A DNA stretch of 64,000 nucleotides, from contig NC_018324.1 of NCBI RefSeq assembly GCF_000234665.1, positions 2,168,428-2,232,427 on the forward strand, given 5' to 3'. Positions 51,765 through 61,900 of the stretch are shown in pieces (within the stretch, counting starts at the first letter, position 1; the number at the start of each line of letters is the position of its first letter). The translations under genes were made by a program, and so were the position numbers. The notes below the pieces were generated by a model that saw nothing but the letters and a program-made list of their open reading frames with translations, searched no databases and had not been told where the DNA came from. This DNA comes from Leishmania mexicana MHOM/GT/2001/U1103 (lineage: Eukaryota; Euglenozoa; Kinetoplastea; Trypanosomatida; Trypanosomatidae).

Positions 51765-52862
51765 CTAGGATGCACTCGTGTTGAAGATGTCAAAGGCAGC
51801 CTTGTAGAATATGTCCACGTTACGGTCAATCAACGCACGGTTCTCGAGGTGTGTTTGCTTCATCATCAGCACCAAGGTCAGGGAGCTTGGCAGCTCGCGG
51901 ACGTAGATGCAGTCCTCGTTGCTCAGCTGAATCACTGCATTTGCGCCACGGTACAACTCGGACACGTCGGAGGCGCATCCGTCTGCACTGGCCGAAGACC
52001 AGGAGATGTTGGTGCGGTTGGTAGCAGAAGCAGCCAAAGCGTGCGCCGAGTCCCCCGACGCATCCTTCACGCCTCCGCCGACGTCGTCAGATCGCCGCAT
52101 GTAAATGCGACTCATCTTCACGACCACCTCAATGGCGTCGCTGCAGAGGTCGTAGGTGCGCGACTTGAGGCGGTTGCGCTCGTCCACGGCGACGTAGATT
52201 TTGGAGTGGCTAAGGAAGAGGTAGGAGAGGTCGATATTGCTGTTGGAGTTGAGCATCTGCAGGAGCTCCGTTATGTACGGCGTCTTGGATTTGATCAGTT
52301 TCTGCACCACTAGCGAGAATGCTTGAAAGATGGAGTGGTCGAAGATGGAGGTGAGGTTGAAGTTCAGGCGTAGCGGCTGCACATTCTCTAGCAACTGCTT
52401 TGCCTCCTCCTCCACACGACGCTGCAGGCTCGCCAGCAGGTCGGCCTGGTGGTCTTCACTCAGGGCGTCGACTTTGTGAATAAACACCTCGACACAGAGC
52501 TCGGGATTGTAGCGGTACGTGGCGCTGATGGTGTCGAGCAACCGCGCACGGGCGTCGTCGATGAGCTCGCGGCAGTCCAGCACGTACACAATTGCGCCAC
52601 AGTTCTCCAGCAGCTGATTCACGTCATAGCGGCTGGCGTTGCTGGAGTCGAATGGATCATTCTGGCCCGGGAAGTCCCACACTTCAAAGTTCACAAAGTC
52701 GTTCGAGTGCACGGTGCTCTTCTCCGGTTGCACGGTGGTCGCCAAGGTCGCCGAGTCGTGCGGCTGCATACCTTCAAAGACAACCTTCTGGATGCTGCTT
52801 TTCCCCGACTTGCGTAGTCCCATGAGCAGCACTTTGGGCAGTGCGAGCATGTTGTTGGACAT
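51765..52862 (-). CDS. RagC/D (Gtr2-type) small GTPase
   Basis: 365 residues from MSNNMLALPK. P-loop GLRKSGKS at 15-22, the G3 motif DFPGQ at 63-67 and G4 as HKVD at 129-132. Histidine in place of the usual Asn of NKxD, with the KVDxLSE context, is the mark of the RagC/RagD/Gtr2 side of the family. The C-terminal part (~170-365) is the roadblock-like dimerisation domain, with a Ser/Ala-rich insert near 290-320. Rag heterodimers (RagA/B with RagC/D) recruit and activate TORC1 at lysosomal or vacuolar membranes in response to amino acids; partner and signalling role here are inferred from the family. Start chosen because a T-rich tract ending in TTTAG (52898-52899) gives a 35-nt leader; the longer open frame to 52973 reads as UTR. 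Confidence 0.9.
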   Translation of the reverse strand: MSNNMLALPKVLLMGLRKSGKSSIQKVVFEGMQPHDSATLATTVQPEKSTVHSNDFVNFEVWDFPGQNDPFDSSNASRYDVNQLLENCGAIVYVLDCRELIDDARARLLDTISATYRYNPELCVEVFIHKVDALSEDHQADLLASLQRRVEEEAKQLLENVQPLRLNFNLTSIFDHSIFQAFSLVVQKLIKSKTPYITELLQMLNSNSNIDLSYLFLSHSKIYVAVDERNRLKSRTYDLCSDAIEVVVKMSRIYMRRSDDVGGGVKDASGDSAHALAASATNRTNISWSSASADGCASDVSELYRGANAVIQLSNEDCIYVRELPSSLTLVLMMKQTHLENRALIDRNVDIFYKAAFDIFNTSAS

Positions 52863-53834
52863 GTTGGGCCACTTTACCGTGAACGCACGACAACAGCCTA
52901 AACAACCAAAGAAAAAAAAGCGAGCAAGCAGTGAAGTGGGTCTGGCAAGCAGACCTAAGGAGAACTCCGGCAATGCAGAGATGTGGACAGCCTAACACAC
53001 CCATACACACAAGGCCGAAGAGGGCGTATGTGTGAGTGTGTGTGTGACCAAAAAAAAACGAAAAAAACAAGAGAGCCTGTCGTCGTGCACTCCACCCAGT
53101 CCGAGGGCGAAGGCAGGAGCATGCCAGGACGGCGTGGGGCGCCGTGTCAGAGAGAAAAGGGGAATCGAATGGAGCGATAGGAAGGGCAAAGCCGGAAGTT
53201 GAAAGGACGGAGAAATGATGCCAGCAAGGCCCATGAGCGCACGGAAGTGCCCTTTTCTTTTTCCCTCGCTACAGCGAGATGGTTGAGGAAGCAAGATTGC
53301 CTAGGCGCAGCTCCCGCGCCTTTCCCTCTACATGCGCGCATCCCAGCTGACTGCTTCGTCGCTGTTGTTCTGTCCTTGTGGTTTGTCTTTTATTTCCCGT
53401 AGACACTGCAGCAACAGGAGATGGAGGCGGTGCACTTTCCCCGCCGAGCTGCGCAGATGTGTCTTCCCTCTTCGTCTTCTCTTTTCCATTCGTGTCTGCG
53501 TGTTCTGTGGCCTGTCACGAGGTTTTGCTCTTGCACGTTCGTGCGTGTGCGCGAAAAGTGTGATGCGTCTCACCGATGCACACACACACGTGCACGTACA
53601 CGTACACGTACACACGTACACATAAACGCTGGAGTCCGCCACATTCCTGCATGTCAACCCCACCACCAAGCACACGCAGAGCTTATTCTCCATTCCACCG
53701 CCAAAAGACTTCCCACGAGGAGTGCGCCAAGGGCACACTGGTAAGGAAAGAGAGAGAGACAGAGACAACGCAGCGCACATCCTCTCAGACGGTAAACAAC
53801 GCATAGAAACACAAGCGCACTCTTGGGGGAAGCT
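52863..53834. other. Intergenic: 2,038-residue gene 3' UTR and RagC/D leader
   Basis: No gene seen. A CA/CACGTA simple repeat lies at 53578-53622. Confidence 0.6.
52898..52920 (-). promoter_or_regulatory. Predicted spliced-leader acceptor for the RagC/D gene
   Basis: Minus sense: a run of Ts with CTTT, then TTTAG with AG at 52898-52899; leader 52863-52897. Confidence 0.6.
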
Positions 53835-56800
53835 TCACAGGCACTCGATGAGGTGCTGAAGCCGCGCAGTCTGCCCTTGCACCACGCGACTAAGCAGTGG
53901 CCAACGTACCTCGCTGAGGTCTTTCACGAGACTTCGCAGTGTGCGAACGAGGCGCTCCGTGGAGTGCTGCACCCCCTTGAGCACCGCTGCCGTGTACAAC
54001 ATTCCAGGGGCGCGGCTCGCGTTTTGGATGAGGTCCTGCACCGTCAGGGCGTAAGCCGTCAAGGCGAGCTGCACGGTCTCGAGATGCACCGACTGCACAT
54101 CTGTCGCCACGTCGCCCTGGCCGTCCACCGTGCACGAATCATCCACATCTGTGACGGTGTCAGCGTCGCCGACAAGCGGTCCCCTGCTGGGTGACAGTGT
54201 AACGCTCGACTCGCGCGATGCAAAGTTGGTGTAGCCCACATTTGGGGACCGTTCGAGTCCAGCGCCACCGGGGGCAGTCGCGGCGGTCACTCTCCGGAGA
54301 ACCTGCAGCTCCCGCACGGTGAACTGGCGCAAGAGGTCCAGCGAGTACACGAGCGACGCGGCTGTGGAGGCGGCGGCCACGGCGTCGTCGGTGAGGTTGG
54401 GGCCGCTCGCCAGCTCCGCCGTCTGCCCTAGCAGCTCTAGTGGAAACACAAAGGCCGCCAGCGTGGCTCCATCACGGGGAACGGCATAGGATGCCTGTTT
54501 CAACAGGATTGTGAGCTCGTTGCGCAGCACAGACGCCTGGGCGATCGTGATCCGCCTGCCTTCACTAATCACAGCCTCCGCGCTCGGCACCGTCACCACA
54601 CATTGCTGGTGCAAGTGAGGTTGGCGGAGGAACACAAAGCCTGCCTGAACACACGGCGTGAGTTTCTCGAGCAGGACGTTCTGAGCTGCCAGCACTGCGG
54701 CAAGTCGCGTGCACGCATCCACCTCCTCTACCTCCCAGAGGTGTAGCCCGCCACGGTCGCCTCCGCGATCGCCGGCGAACGCGCTAAGAGCAGCAGCAAA
54801 GCGTGGGCTGCTCAGCAGCGCAGCTTTTAGAGATGGCGCCCACCCTGACGCGATGGCGTTGTACTGCCCACGCACTGACATGATCGTGCACCACAGGGAG
54901 AGGAGTGCAAGCCAGCAGACGTTCCACGCCAGACGCAGGTGCCGCTGCGCGGCCGTATCGTAAACAGAGGAGGCGGAGAACTGACCTATCGCCTGCAGGA
55001 AACCGAGAAGAACATCCTCGTCCGCGAAGCCCAACACCGCCGTTTGCCCGCCGTAGTGGGCAATAACACAGTTAACGCACTCCAGAACTCGCACAAAACG
55101 GAGAGTGTCGGCATTGCTCGGCTGCGTTGGCTGAACAAATCGCGCGAGACGCGACGCAACTTGCAGCAAGGTCGGAAGCAGGCGACTGACGAGCACTGCG
55201 TCGCTACCCCCGTCAGAGCGCGGCCGACTGAAGACGCGTGTGCAGCCGTTCACTAGCTTGTCCAGCGCGTCCAGCGTCTCTGGTGTCCAGGAGGATTGCC
55301 GCAGCTTGGCGTGCAGGGCGGCCTGCACCATCGCCATCAACTCCTCCACGGCCGCACAGGCGGCGAAGGTGGTCAGTGGAAACGCAGTGACGACAAGAAG
55401 CACGCCCTCCAGGACAAACACGTGCCCTCGATGCGCCTTGGCAAACGCCACCAGACGCCGCAGTGAGTGCTGCGCGGTCGGGTTCATCTCGAACAGCTCA
55501 GTCGCATCGCCGCCGACAGCGGTCTCCAAGATACTCGCGGTCGCCTGGGCGAGACGCAGCTGCCGCTGCACCTGACGCGTGAGGAATGAGGCCAGAAGTG
55601 GCGATCCCGGCTGGCAGGACAGCACCGACTCAACAGCGCACTCGAGCAGCTGCTGGGTTCGCTTGCCGAATAGGCCCGCAGTGCTCGTGTCAATGGCACT
55701 GAGCCACAATAGCTGCTCAAGCGCAGTTGCCAAGTCTGCCATCGTGTCCAGCTCTGCGGCAAGGTTGTTGAGACGGCGATCGTCACCGGTCCCGCGGAAG
55801 AAGCGTGTAGAGGCGGTGCCAACGGGGAAGAGCCTCTGGTACGCCGCGACGACCTCGACGTTCTCGCTGGACAGAGATTGCAAGAAGGTCGTTGGGTTCA
55901 TCACCTCACCGTGGGCACGGGCAGCGGTGGCAGCAGCGAGAGCTGTTGGCACAACACCGCGGTTCAGAACGCTGCCCTGCGATGCTCCGTGAAGAAAGGT
56001 GTGAATGCTGTCGCGCGAGCTCCCACCGGCCAAACGCCTCGATGCCGTTGTTGCGCCGCTGCGCGGAAAGACAACACTGGCGCTGACGTCCGGGTTTTCG
56101 CCCAACATCATGCTTGTTGCCTGCCGCACCAACCAGCTCGTCTGCTTGTCATAGTCCACGTCGCACCGTTCCGCATCGAACAGGCTGCGCACACGCTGCA
56201 TAGCGGCGGCGCCGTGGCGGAGCAGTTGATCCATGATATCTGTGTACGCAGCCAGCACCTTGCTACGGGCGGCCTGCAATGGACGAGCTGTTGCCGCCGC
56301 GAACGGTGACGGGGGCGCCAGGGTTGACCGGCGCTGCTGCGGTGGTGGAGCAGGGGTGCTCTCTCGAGCAGACGCGGTTGGTCTGTTGCTGCCGTCCACC
56401 TCTCCGCCGCCGGCGTTGTCCAGCGCTGAGCTCGCTTGCCTTGACCTGGACAGCTCAAGCGCGACTCTCGCATTCACATAGGCGACACAGGCCACCGCCA
56501 ACGTCGCCTCCTCCCACTCGCCACCATCGCGGCCCGTGTTTGTCCTTGTCGCGTTGCTGTCCTCGCGCGGCATGAGGGATAAAATTTCTTGCACCTCAAC
56601 GAGCCTTGACATACCGCTGTACCGAAGGATGTTCAGGGCGAGCGCCTTCTCGTACAAAGCCGCCTTGTCTGAGCGCACGGTTGCCATGAGCAACTGCATG
56701 AGCGGCAGATCTGCCGGCTGCGCCGCTGCCCGGTTAACGCCGCCGCTGCCACTGTGGTCGTCGTCACCCGAGCTTTGCCCCTGTGCAGCAACCTCACTAG

Positions 56801-59800
56801 CGTCGTCGTCTTTGCCTAGCACACGCTTCTCTGGCCCAAACAGAAAGAGGAATAGCGCCGGGCACCACATGGCCATTGCCTGCACCACCTCCACTCGCAT
56901 TGCATTTGAGGGCGACCCCAGGCTGTCCCGCTGCACCTGCAGCATCCGCTGAGTAACCATGACGACCTCGCACGGAGACAGGTGTGAACGGAAGGTCCAG
57001 AGCATGGACTCCGAGGTGCGGTGGAGGGCGGTCGCGTGCAGGGCTGCCACGAGAAGCTCCGCCACAACATGATGCACCGGTGCCAGGGAATCCTCGCAAA
57101 GCAGCTGCAGGAGTACGTGCACCCCGCTGCGCGAACGACGGTCACCGCCACCCTGGCTCACCTCGGCTATCACGCTGTCGCCGCTGCCGCGCCCTTGGGG
57201 ACCCCACCGTGCAGGAAAGACGGTTGTCGCGACCAGCGCAGGTGCGTGGTAGAGCAGCACGGCTTTGTAGAGGAGCGAGGCGGTGGCACACACGGAGCAC
57301 CACGTCGACTCCCCGCCGGCCACCCAGTCTCCCTTGGCGTACGCATTCGCCAATGTGTCGAGCGCCTCTACCAGACGACCAATAAGCTGTGGCAGCTGTG
57401 GCACCGTCACCTCACCAAACACCGCCACGTCCTCGGAATGGTCCTCCATCAAGGTGAAGATGGTGTGCACCAGGGTTGTGGCTGTCGCCGCACCATCGGA
57501 GGAGCAACTAAAGGTGCCTGCCGGCAGTTCCGCAAGCAGCGAGAGGAGATGGCCAGGCTCTGCAGGTGACAGCTGGTACACGGTCCGGCACAGATGCTGG
57601 TAGAGCTGCACACAACCACGCAGGTCCGCCTCAACGTACTCGTCGTCCAGCCTCAGCGCTGTCCAGTGCGACGGAGCCAAGAGCTGTGCCATTATATCAC
57701 CGAAGGACTCCACAGCAGATGCGTAGCGCTGCAGCAGGCTGTACGCAAGCCGCTTCATCCTCAGCGAAGGACGTGGTGCCTTGATAATGGTTGTCACCAC
57801 CTGGTTCACGAGACCGACCAGATGCGTGGCACCGGTCTCTGCCTCGAGCCGCTGCAGCGAATGCGGGAATCGGCACATGAAGGCGCACAAGAGCGTCGTC
57901 GCGGACTCGCAGAGCAGATGCTTTTGCCGATCGAGCAGGTTCGACTTGTCTGTACAGTGAGCGAGGGTGGATGCTAGGCTGGCGCGCAGGAGATCCATGC
58001 ACAGGGCGAAAAGGTGGCGTCCCGTTCCTGATGCCGCGGCTGGCGGGTCCGTTGCCTCAGCGTCGCGGGCCGAGTCGGCGCAGTTGGCAGCTGCAGCACT
58101 GCGACTAGAGTGGGGTAGGTAAAAAAAGAGACGGAGTTCTCCCAGAGAGCCCAGAAGCGGCGGCAGAGCCGATGTCACGTATGCCAGCAGAGACAGGTAG
58201 AAGACAAAGCTGCGGGGAGAATCCGTCTCCGCCTCACACCGTGCTAGGAAGAACTCCGGGGAGTCATCACCGTTGTTAAGCGTCCCATCGCCTTCCGAAA
58301 AGTCACCGCTGAGATGAAAATCAGAGTAGGCACTACTCTCCGGGCCTCCCTGCGAGCCCGATACTGACGTGCCCTTGTCCACGCCCGCGGCACCGAGAAC
58401 GGCGCGTCGCATCAGCGACTCCACCGACAACTCGGCCGATCGCGCAGAGTGCCAGCCTACCTGTCGGTTAGCGGGAAGAGTCGCACTTGACGACCCTGTT
58501 AGGATCGACTTCGGTACGCTCGCTGCTGGCATTCTCAACGCCATCGACTCCTCCTGTGCGTAAGAGCGCTCGTACCGGGTGAGGGCGCGATGCAGAAAAC
58601 TGACAAGGTTCATATAGCTCTCCAAGTACGCCGTCCATGTCGCCCCGTACACGCTCACAGCACGGCTGATGTGAAGGAGCGCATCAGTCGTGCAGTAGCA
58701 CCACGCGGCCTCCGACATGACCGACAAGAGGCTCGCCATGGCGTATCCGTGCACCCACGTGCTGATTTGTCTGATGACAGAGACGGCGCCGCCGCCGTCA
58801 GTGCAACTGAAAACGTCGGCAGCGGCGTCATACAGGGTGGCCTTGCGAACCACCTCGAGCGCACGGCACTGCCATGTCGGCGTCATCTGTGGACATGACG
58901 TCGGGAGAGCTGCCATGAAGGCCATGTGCGCCATGTTCGCCCGCGCCGCAGCGCCGAGTTCGAGGTTTTGCAGCGCGTCCTCAAGCACCTTGTGGGACAG
59001 ACGACCCGCCTGAAGAATGCAGAAAGCGGTGAGAGAGGCAACGCTGCGACGCAGGTATGCTGGATGATGCGCCGCTGCCCTGACGAGTTCGGCGCCCATA
59101 TCTCTGTTGACTGCGTACAAGGATGCGAGTACTTCTTCAGCGGCTACGAAGCTGGATACTCCGGTGCCGCTCGCGTCCGCCATCCTCGCGTGGTAGGCGA
59201 CCAGCAGCAGAACGTCGCAGTAGAGGGACAGCGCCGCTTCCTCGCTGGCTTGCGCGCCAAGCGACGATGCGTGCCCACTGCAACGCAGCCAAAGCGTCTG
59301 CATGTGCGCTGCAGCCGTAGCAGCAAACCGCCCGTCCGTGAGCAATGTCAGTAGGCGTCCAAAGTTGCGCGAACGCTGGTGCGCTCGGCGGGATCGCTGC
59401 AGAATCGCGCTCAGTATACTTAGCACCTTTGTCAGAGAAGCGAGCTCACGCGCCGAAGACTGCTGTTGCGGTGACTCCTCGTGCAAGTGCACGGCATGTG
59501 CGCGCTCTTGCCGCTTTGAGACGGACGGCTGGATGGGCAAAGGCATGGCGGGGCCTTTCAGTCCTGGCAACAACGAGATGGAGCTGTTGCCTGAGGCATC
59601 GCTCAAGACAGAGTAGGGCGCGGCTGCGAGTGTTTCTACTATGTAGTCCCTTTCGTTTACGTGGTCCTCCCCCGCGTCGTCGTCTGTCGACCCTCCCATA
59701 CGAGGGAGCAGCGCCACTTCAAAACTTGGTGCCTTGACCTCTCGGCAGCTGAATAGATTCGCCAGCGACTCAAGTACGCTGATCTGGATGCCCGTCCCAT

Positions 59801-59951
59801 CCGCACACGAGGCGCCAAACGTACTTGGCTGCATCAATGACGCTGCGCCAGAACGAGGCGCAGCATGAGGGACTGCCTGCATCGCGTCCAGGGACGCAGG
59901 CGGCAGAGACGCGGGTGCCGAGGAGGCGGCATCTGCGCCAAAGAAAGACAT
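53835..59951 (-). CDS. Very large helical protein; possible scaffold nucleoporin
   Basis: 2,038 residues from MSFFGADAASS. After a low-complexity N-terminal ~60 residues the protein is a long series of hydrophobic amphipathic helices with few charged linkers, and with Ser/Gly-rich loops around residues ~515-560, ~1060-1090 and ~1160-1200. The C-terminal ~400 residues contain a dense helical block (LRFVRVLECVNCVIAHYGG ... AVLGFADEDVLLGFL) followed by a segment reminiscent of the Nup188/Nup192/Nup205 inner-ring family (LLRQFTVRELQVLRRV), but this is an impression, not a motif match. Other large solenoid families (HEAT proteins, trafficking tethers) remain possible. The frame is open to 60080; I chose the ATG at 59949-59951 because the extension is arginine/cysteine-rich and unlike the rest. 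Confidence 0.7.
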   Translation of the reverse strand: MSFFGADAASSAPASLPPASLDAMQAVPHAAPRSGAASLMQPSTFGASCADGTGIQISVLESLANLFSCREVKAPSFEVALLPRMGGSTDDDAGEDHVNERDYIVETLAAAPYSVLSDASGNSSISLLPGLKGPAMPLPIQPSVSKRQERAHAVHLHEESPQQQSSARELASLTKVLSILSAILQRSRRAHQRSRNFGRLLTLLTDGRFAATAAAHMQTLWLRCSGHASSLGAQASEEAALSLYCDVLLLVAYHARMADASGTGVSSFVAAEEVLASLYAVNRDMGAELVRAAAHHPAYLRRSVASLTAFCILQAGRLSHKVLEDALQNLELGAAARANMAHMAFMAALPTSCPQMTPTWQCRALEVVRKATLYDAAADVFSCTDGGGAVSVIRQISTWVHGYAMASLLSVMSEAAWCYCTTDALLHISRAVSVYGATWTAYLESYMNLVSFLHRALTRYERSYAQEESMALRMPAASVPKSILTGSSSATLPANRQVGWHSARSAELSVESLMRRAVLGAAGVDKGTSVSGSQGGPESSAYSDFHLSGDFSEGDGTLNNGDDSPEFFLARCEAETDSPRSFVFYLSLLAYVTSALPPLLGSLGELRLFFYLPHSSRSAAAANCADSARDAEATDPPAAASGTGRHLFALCMDLLRASLASTLAHCTDKSNLLDRQKHLLCESATTLLCAFMCRFPHSLQRLEAETGATHLVGLVNQVVTTIIKAPRPSLRMKRLAYSLLQRYASAVESFGDIMAQLLAPSHWTALRLDDEYVEADLRGCVQLYQHLCRTVYQLSPAEPGHLLSLLAELPAGTFSCSSDGAATATTLVHTIFTLMEDHSEDVAVFGEVTVPQLPQLIGRLVEALDTLANAYAKGDWVAGGESTWCSVCATASLLYKAVLLYHAPALVATTVFPARWGPQGRGSGDSVIAEVSQGGGDRRSRSGVHVLLQLLCEDSLAPVHHVVAELLVAALHATALHRTSESMLWTFRSHLSPCEVVMVTQRMLQVQRDSLGSPSNAMRVEVVQAMAMWCPALFLFLFGPEKRVLGKDDDASEVAAQGQSSGDDDHSGSGGVNRAAAQPADLPLMQLLMATVRSDKAALYEKALALNILRYSGMSRLVEVQEILSLMPREDSNATRTNTGRDGGEWEEATLAVACVAYVNARVALELSRSRQASSALDNAGGGEVDGSNRPTASARESTPAPPPQQRRSTLAPPSPFAAATARPLQAARSKVLAAYTDIMDQLLRHGAAAMQRVRSLFDAERCDVDYDKQTSWLVRQATSMMLGENPDVSASVVFPRSGATTASRRLAGGSSRDSIHTFLHGASQGSVLNRGVVPTALAAATAARAHGEVMNPTTFLQSLSSENVEVVAAYQRLFPVGTASTRFFRGTGDDRRLNNLAAELDTMADLATALEQLLWLSAIDTSTAGLFGKRTQQLLECAVESVLSCQPGSPLLASFLTRQVQRQLRLAQATASILETAVGGDATELFEMNPTAQHSLRRLVAFAKAHRGHVFVLEGVLLVVTAFPLTTFAACAAVEELMAMVQAALHAKLRQSSWTPETLDALDKLVNGCTRVFSRPRSDGGSDAVLVSRLLPTLLQVASRLARFVQPTQPSNADTLRFVRVLECVNCVIAHYGGQTAVLGFADEDVLLGFLQAIGQFSASSVYDTAAQRHLRLAWNVCWLALLSLWCTIMSVRGQYNAIASGWAPSLKAALLSSPRFAAALSAFAGDRGGDRGGLHLWEVEEVDACTRLAAVLAAQNVLLEKLTPCVQAGFVFLRQPHLHQQCVVTVPSAEAVISEGRRITIAQASVLRNELTILLKQASYAVPRDGATLAAFVFPLELLGQTAELASGPNLTDDAVAAASTAASLVYSLDLLRQFTVRELQVLRRVTAATAPGGAGLERSPNVGYTNFASRESSVTLSPSRGPLVGDADTVTDVDDSCTVDGQGDVATDVQSVHLETVQLALTAYALTVQDLIQNASRAPGMLYTAAVLKGVQHSTERLVRTLRSLVKDLSEVRWPLLSRVVQGQTARLQHLIECL

Positions 59952-61900
59952 AGTGGGTCCTTCTCGACAATGATAGCGAGTCCGGTTCAATAATCTAACA
60001 ATCACACAGGCACGCACAAACGAACGACAGCAGCAAGTACACCGGCAGGGAGCTAGAGGGAGACGAAGGCGGTGCTGCAAACACTAGGCTCACAAGCACT
60101 CTATTTTGCAACGGACAGTCACACACAACGCCTCCGCACACCTGCTTTGAGTCCACGACTGTGTGACCTGCCTCCGCGCAAATTTTTTACTGTATATATT
60201 TCTTTTTTAGCTTGCTCGTATGCAGCGGAGTCGGATGGGGCGGTGTGCGGGTAGCGAGCACACGCACGCCGTTTCGCTTTCCCGCCGTTTGCTTAGGTTG
60301 CGGCTACGACCGCACGACGGCAAAAGAGAGAAGACGCTGTGCTGATGATTCCGAGTCGATCGGTGCGCCTCGTTACAAATGTACGTGGGCCCTTTGTTCG
60401 CACTTTCATGCCTCAGGTGCACTTCTTTTTTTTTGTGTTGTTCGTTTCTTCGAACGTTCTGTGGAGAAAGAGGACGGCAAGACGACGCGAGACAAGAGGA
60501 AAGCCGTGGAAGAAAGGTTTAGGGGCAGCGGTGGCGGCATGACCCCAAGTGATGCGAAGGGAGAAGAAAAAGCCCACCTCCACAAAATGCAAGAGGTCCA
60601 CAAAGACATCTATAGACACGCTGCACATGGCGCAAGCGGCACTATGCTGGGACGAAATGCGCAAGCACCCACGTGCCAACCGAATATCTGGGAAGCGCGG
60701 ATACGCTGATGGTGTGCATTATGTCATTCTTTTCTATTACGAATAATATCGCACCATTCCACGTGCATCCTGTCTCGCTGGAACCTCCCTTAGGACCATA
60801 CACATGTCTTCCTACATCAGAGATTAGATCGTGATAGTGGAGGGTAAGGGTGCACTCCACCAGGGCGTCAGTGTCCTGCACATTCTCTCTATGTGTGTGG
60901 GGGGGAGGGGAGGGGAGCCACGCAGCCCCTTCCCTTATCCCTCTGCCAAATGCTGCGCCACTTCTGATGGGCGACAAGATCAGGTCCCTATGACGTAGGG
61001 GAAGTCTGACCGATACATCGCTGCAGATGCCGGCGGTCAGGTCGTGGACGGCGTGGTCGCCAGCGCGACCTGCGGCAGTGAAGATGTTTGCACGATCCAC
61101 ATGATGGGTGATGCACCAACGCCACTCGAGCGTTTATCCCATCCCCGGGCCCTCACACCATCTACTGGCCAGGGGAGCCGGAGTGCCACCTCGAGGGGAT
61201 GCGTCGCGGGTGGCAACCGGCATGATGGGCACAGCGGCGAGGCGGCCTGCGAAGCGGGTGGGTGGGCTGCGGTTGAGAGAGAGTCCATGCCTGGATGACT
61301 AGGTCATCACATTGTTGTAGCACACGTGTGTCTTCGGCTGCTTGGCACCGCGCCATGGGCCTGTGGCAGGTCGGGGGGGGGGGCGGGGTAGAGCGGAGCT
61401 CGACTTGTGTGCTATCGCAGAAGGAATAGATTGAAGAACAGAACGCCAGGGACGAGGTGCGACTCTGATCAACGAGGGCGGCATGCTCGTGTCGCTAGAG
61501 TGAGCGTGATGGAAGCGAGAACAAAGTACACGAGCACACACACGAAGAAAAAGAGAAGCACTCTCGTCACTTGAATTCCCCAAGGAGTCGCTGTGCGCGG
61601 TAAGATTTTGTGGAAGGTGCGTGAGCCTCCTTGGCGTATCACTCACCGACACCATCACAAACGGAATAAAGTGTGTTGGGGTCCTGGTAGGGCATGCAGA
61701 CTGAGAGCCTGCCTGCCACAAGGAAGGAGAGCGCGCAAGTACCAACTCGCACCACTGCCCCTCCCACCAAGCGTAGACAACTGCTTATGGGATAGAACAA
61801 CAACATCTGCAACAAAACGTGAAGAATCGAGGCTGTTTAAATCACCTGTCGTTTCAACTTTTGAGCGCGTGGGCACGAGGGGGCGGACTTCTCTACTGCT
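59952..61900. other. Intergenic: CEPT 3' UTR with SIDER-like copy B, and leader of the 2,038-residue gene
   Basis: 1.9 kb without a gene. Holds the reverse copy of the 0.57-kb repeat and, in transcript sense, an AATAGAAA octamer at about 60728-60735. Confidence 0.6.
60853..61428 (-). repeat. SIDER-like dispersed repeat, copy B
   Basis: About 576 bp; its reverse complement matches 42080-42652 with, by eye, about six substitutions in the core, three small indels (C-run length 11 against 9, a TC unit, a CA/C run) and slightly more change at the outer 20 bp. Lies about 0.5 kb after the CEPT stop, in its probable 3' UTR, where SIDER elements usually sit. Confidence 0.6.
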
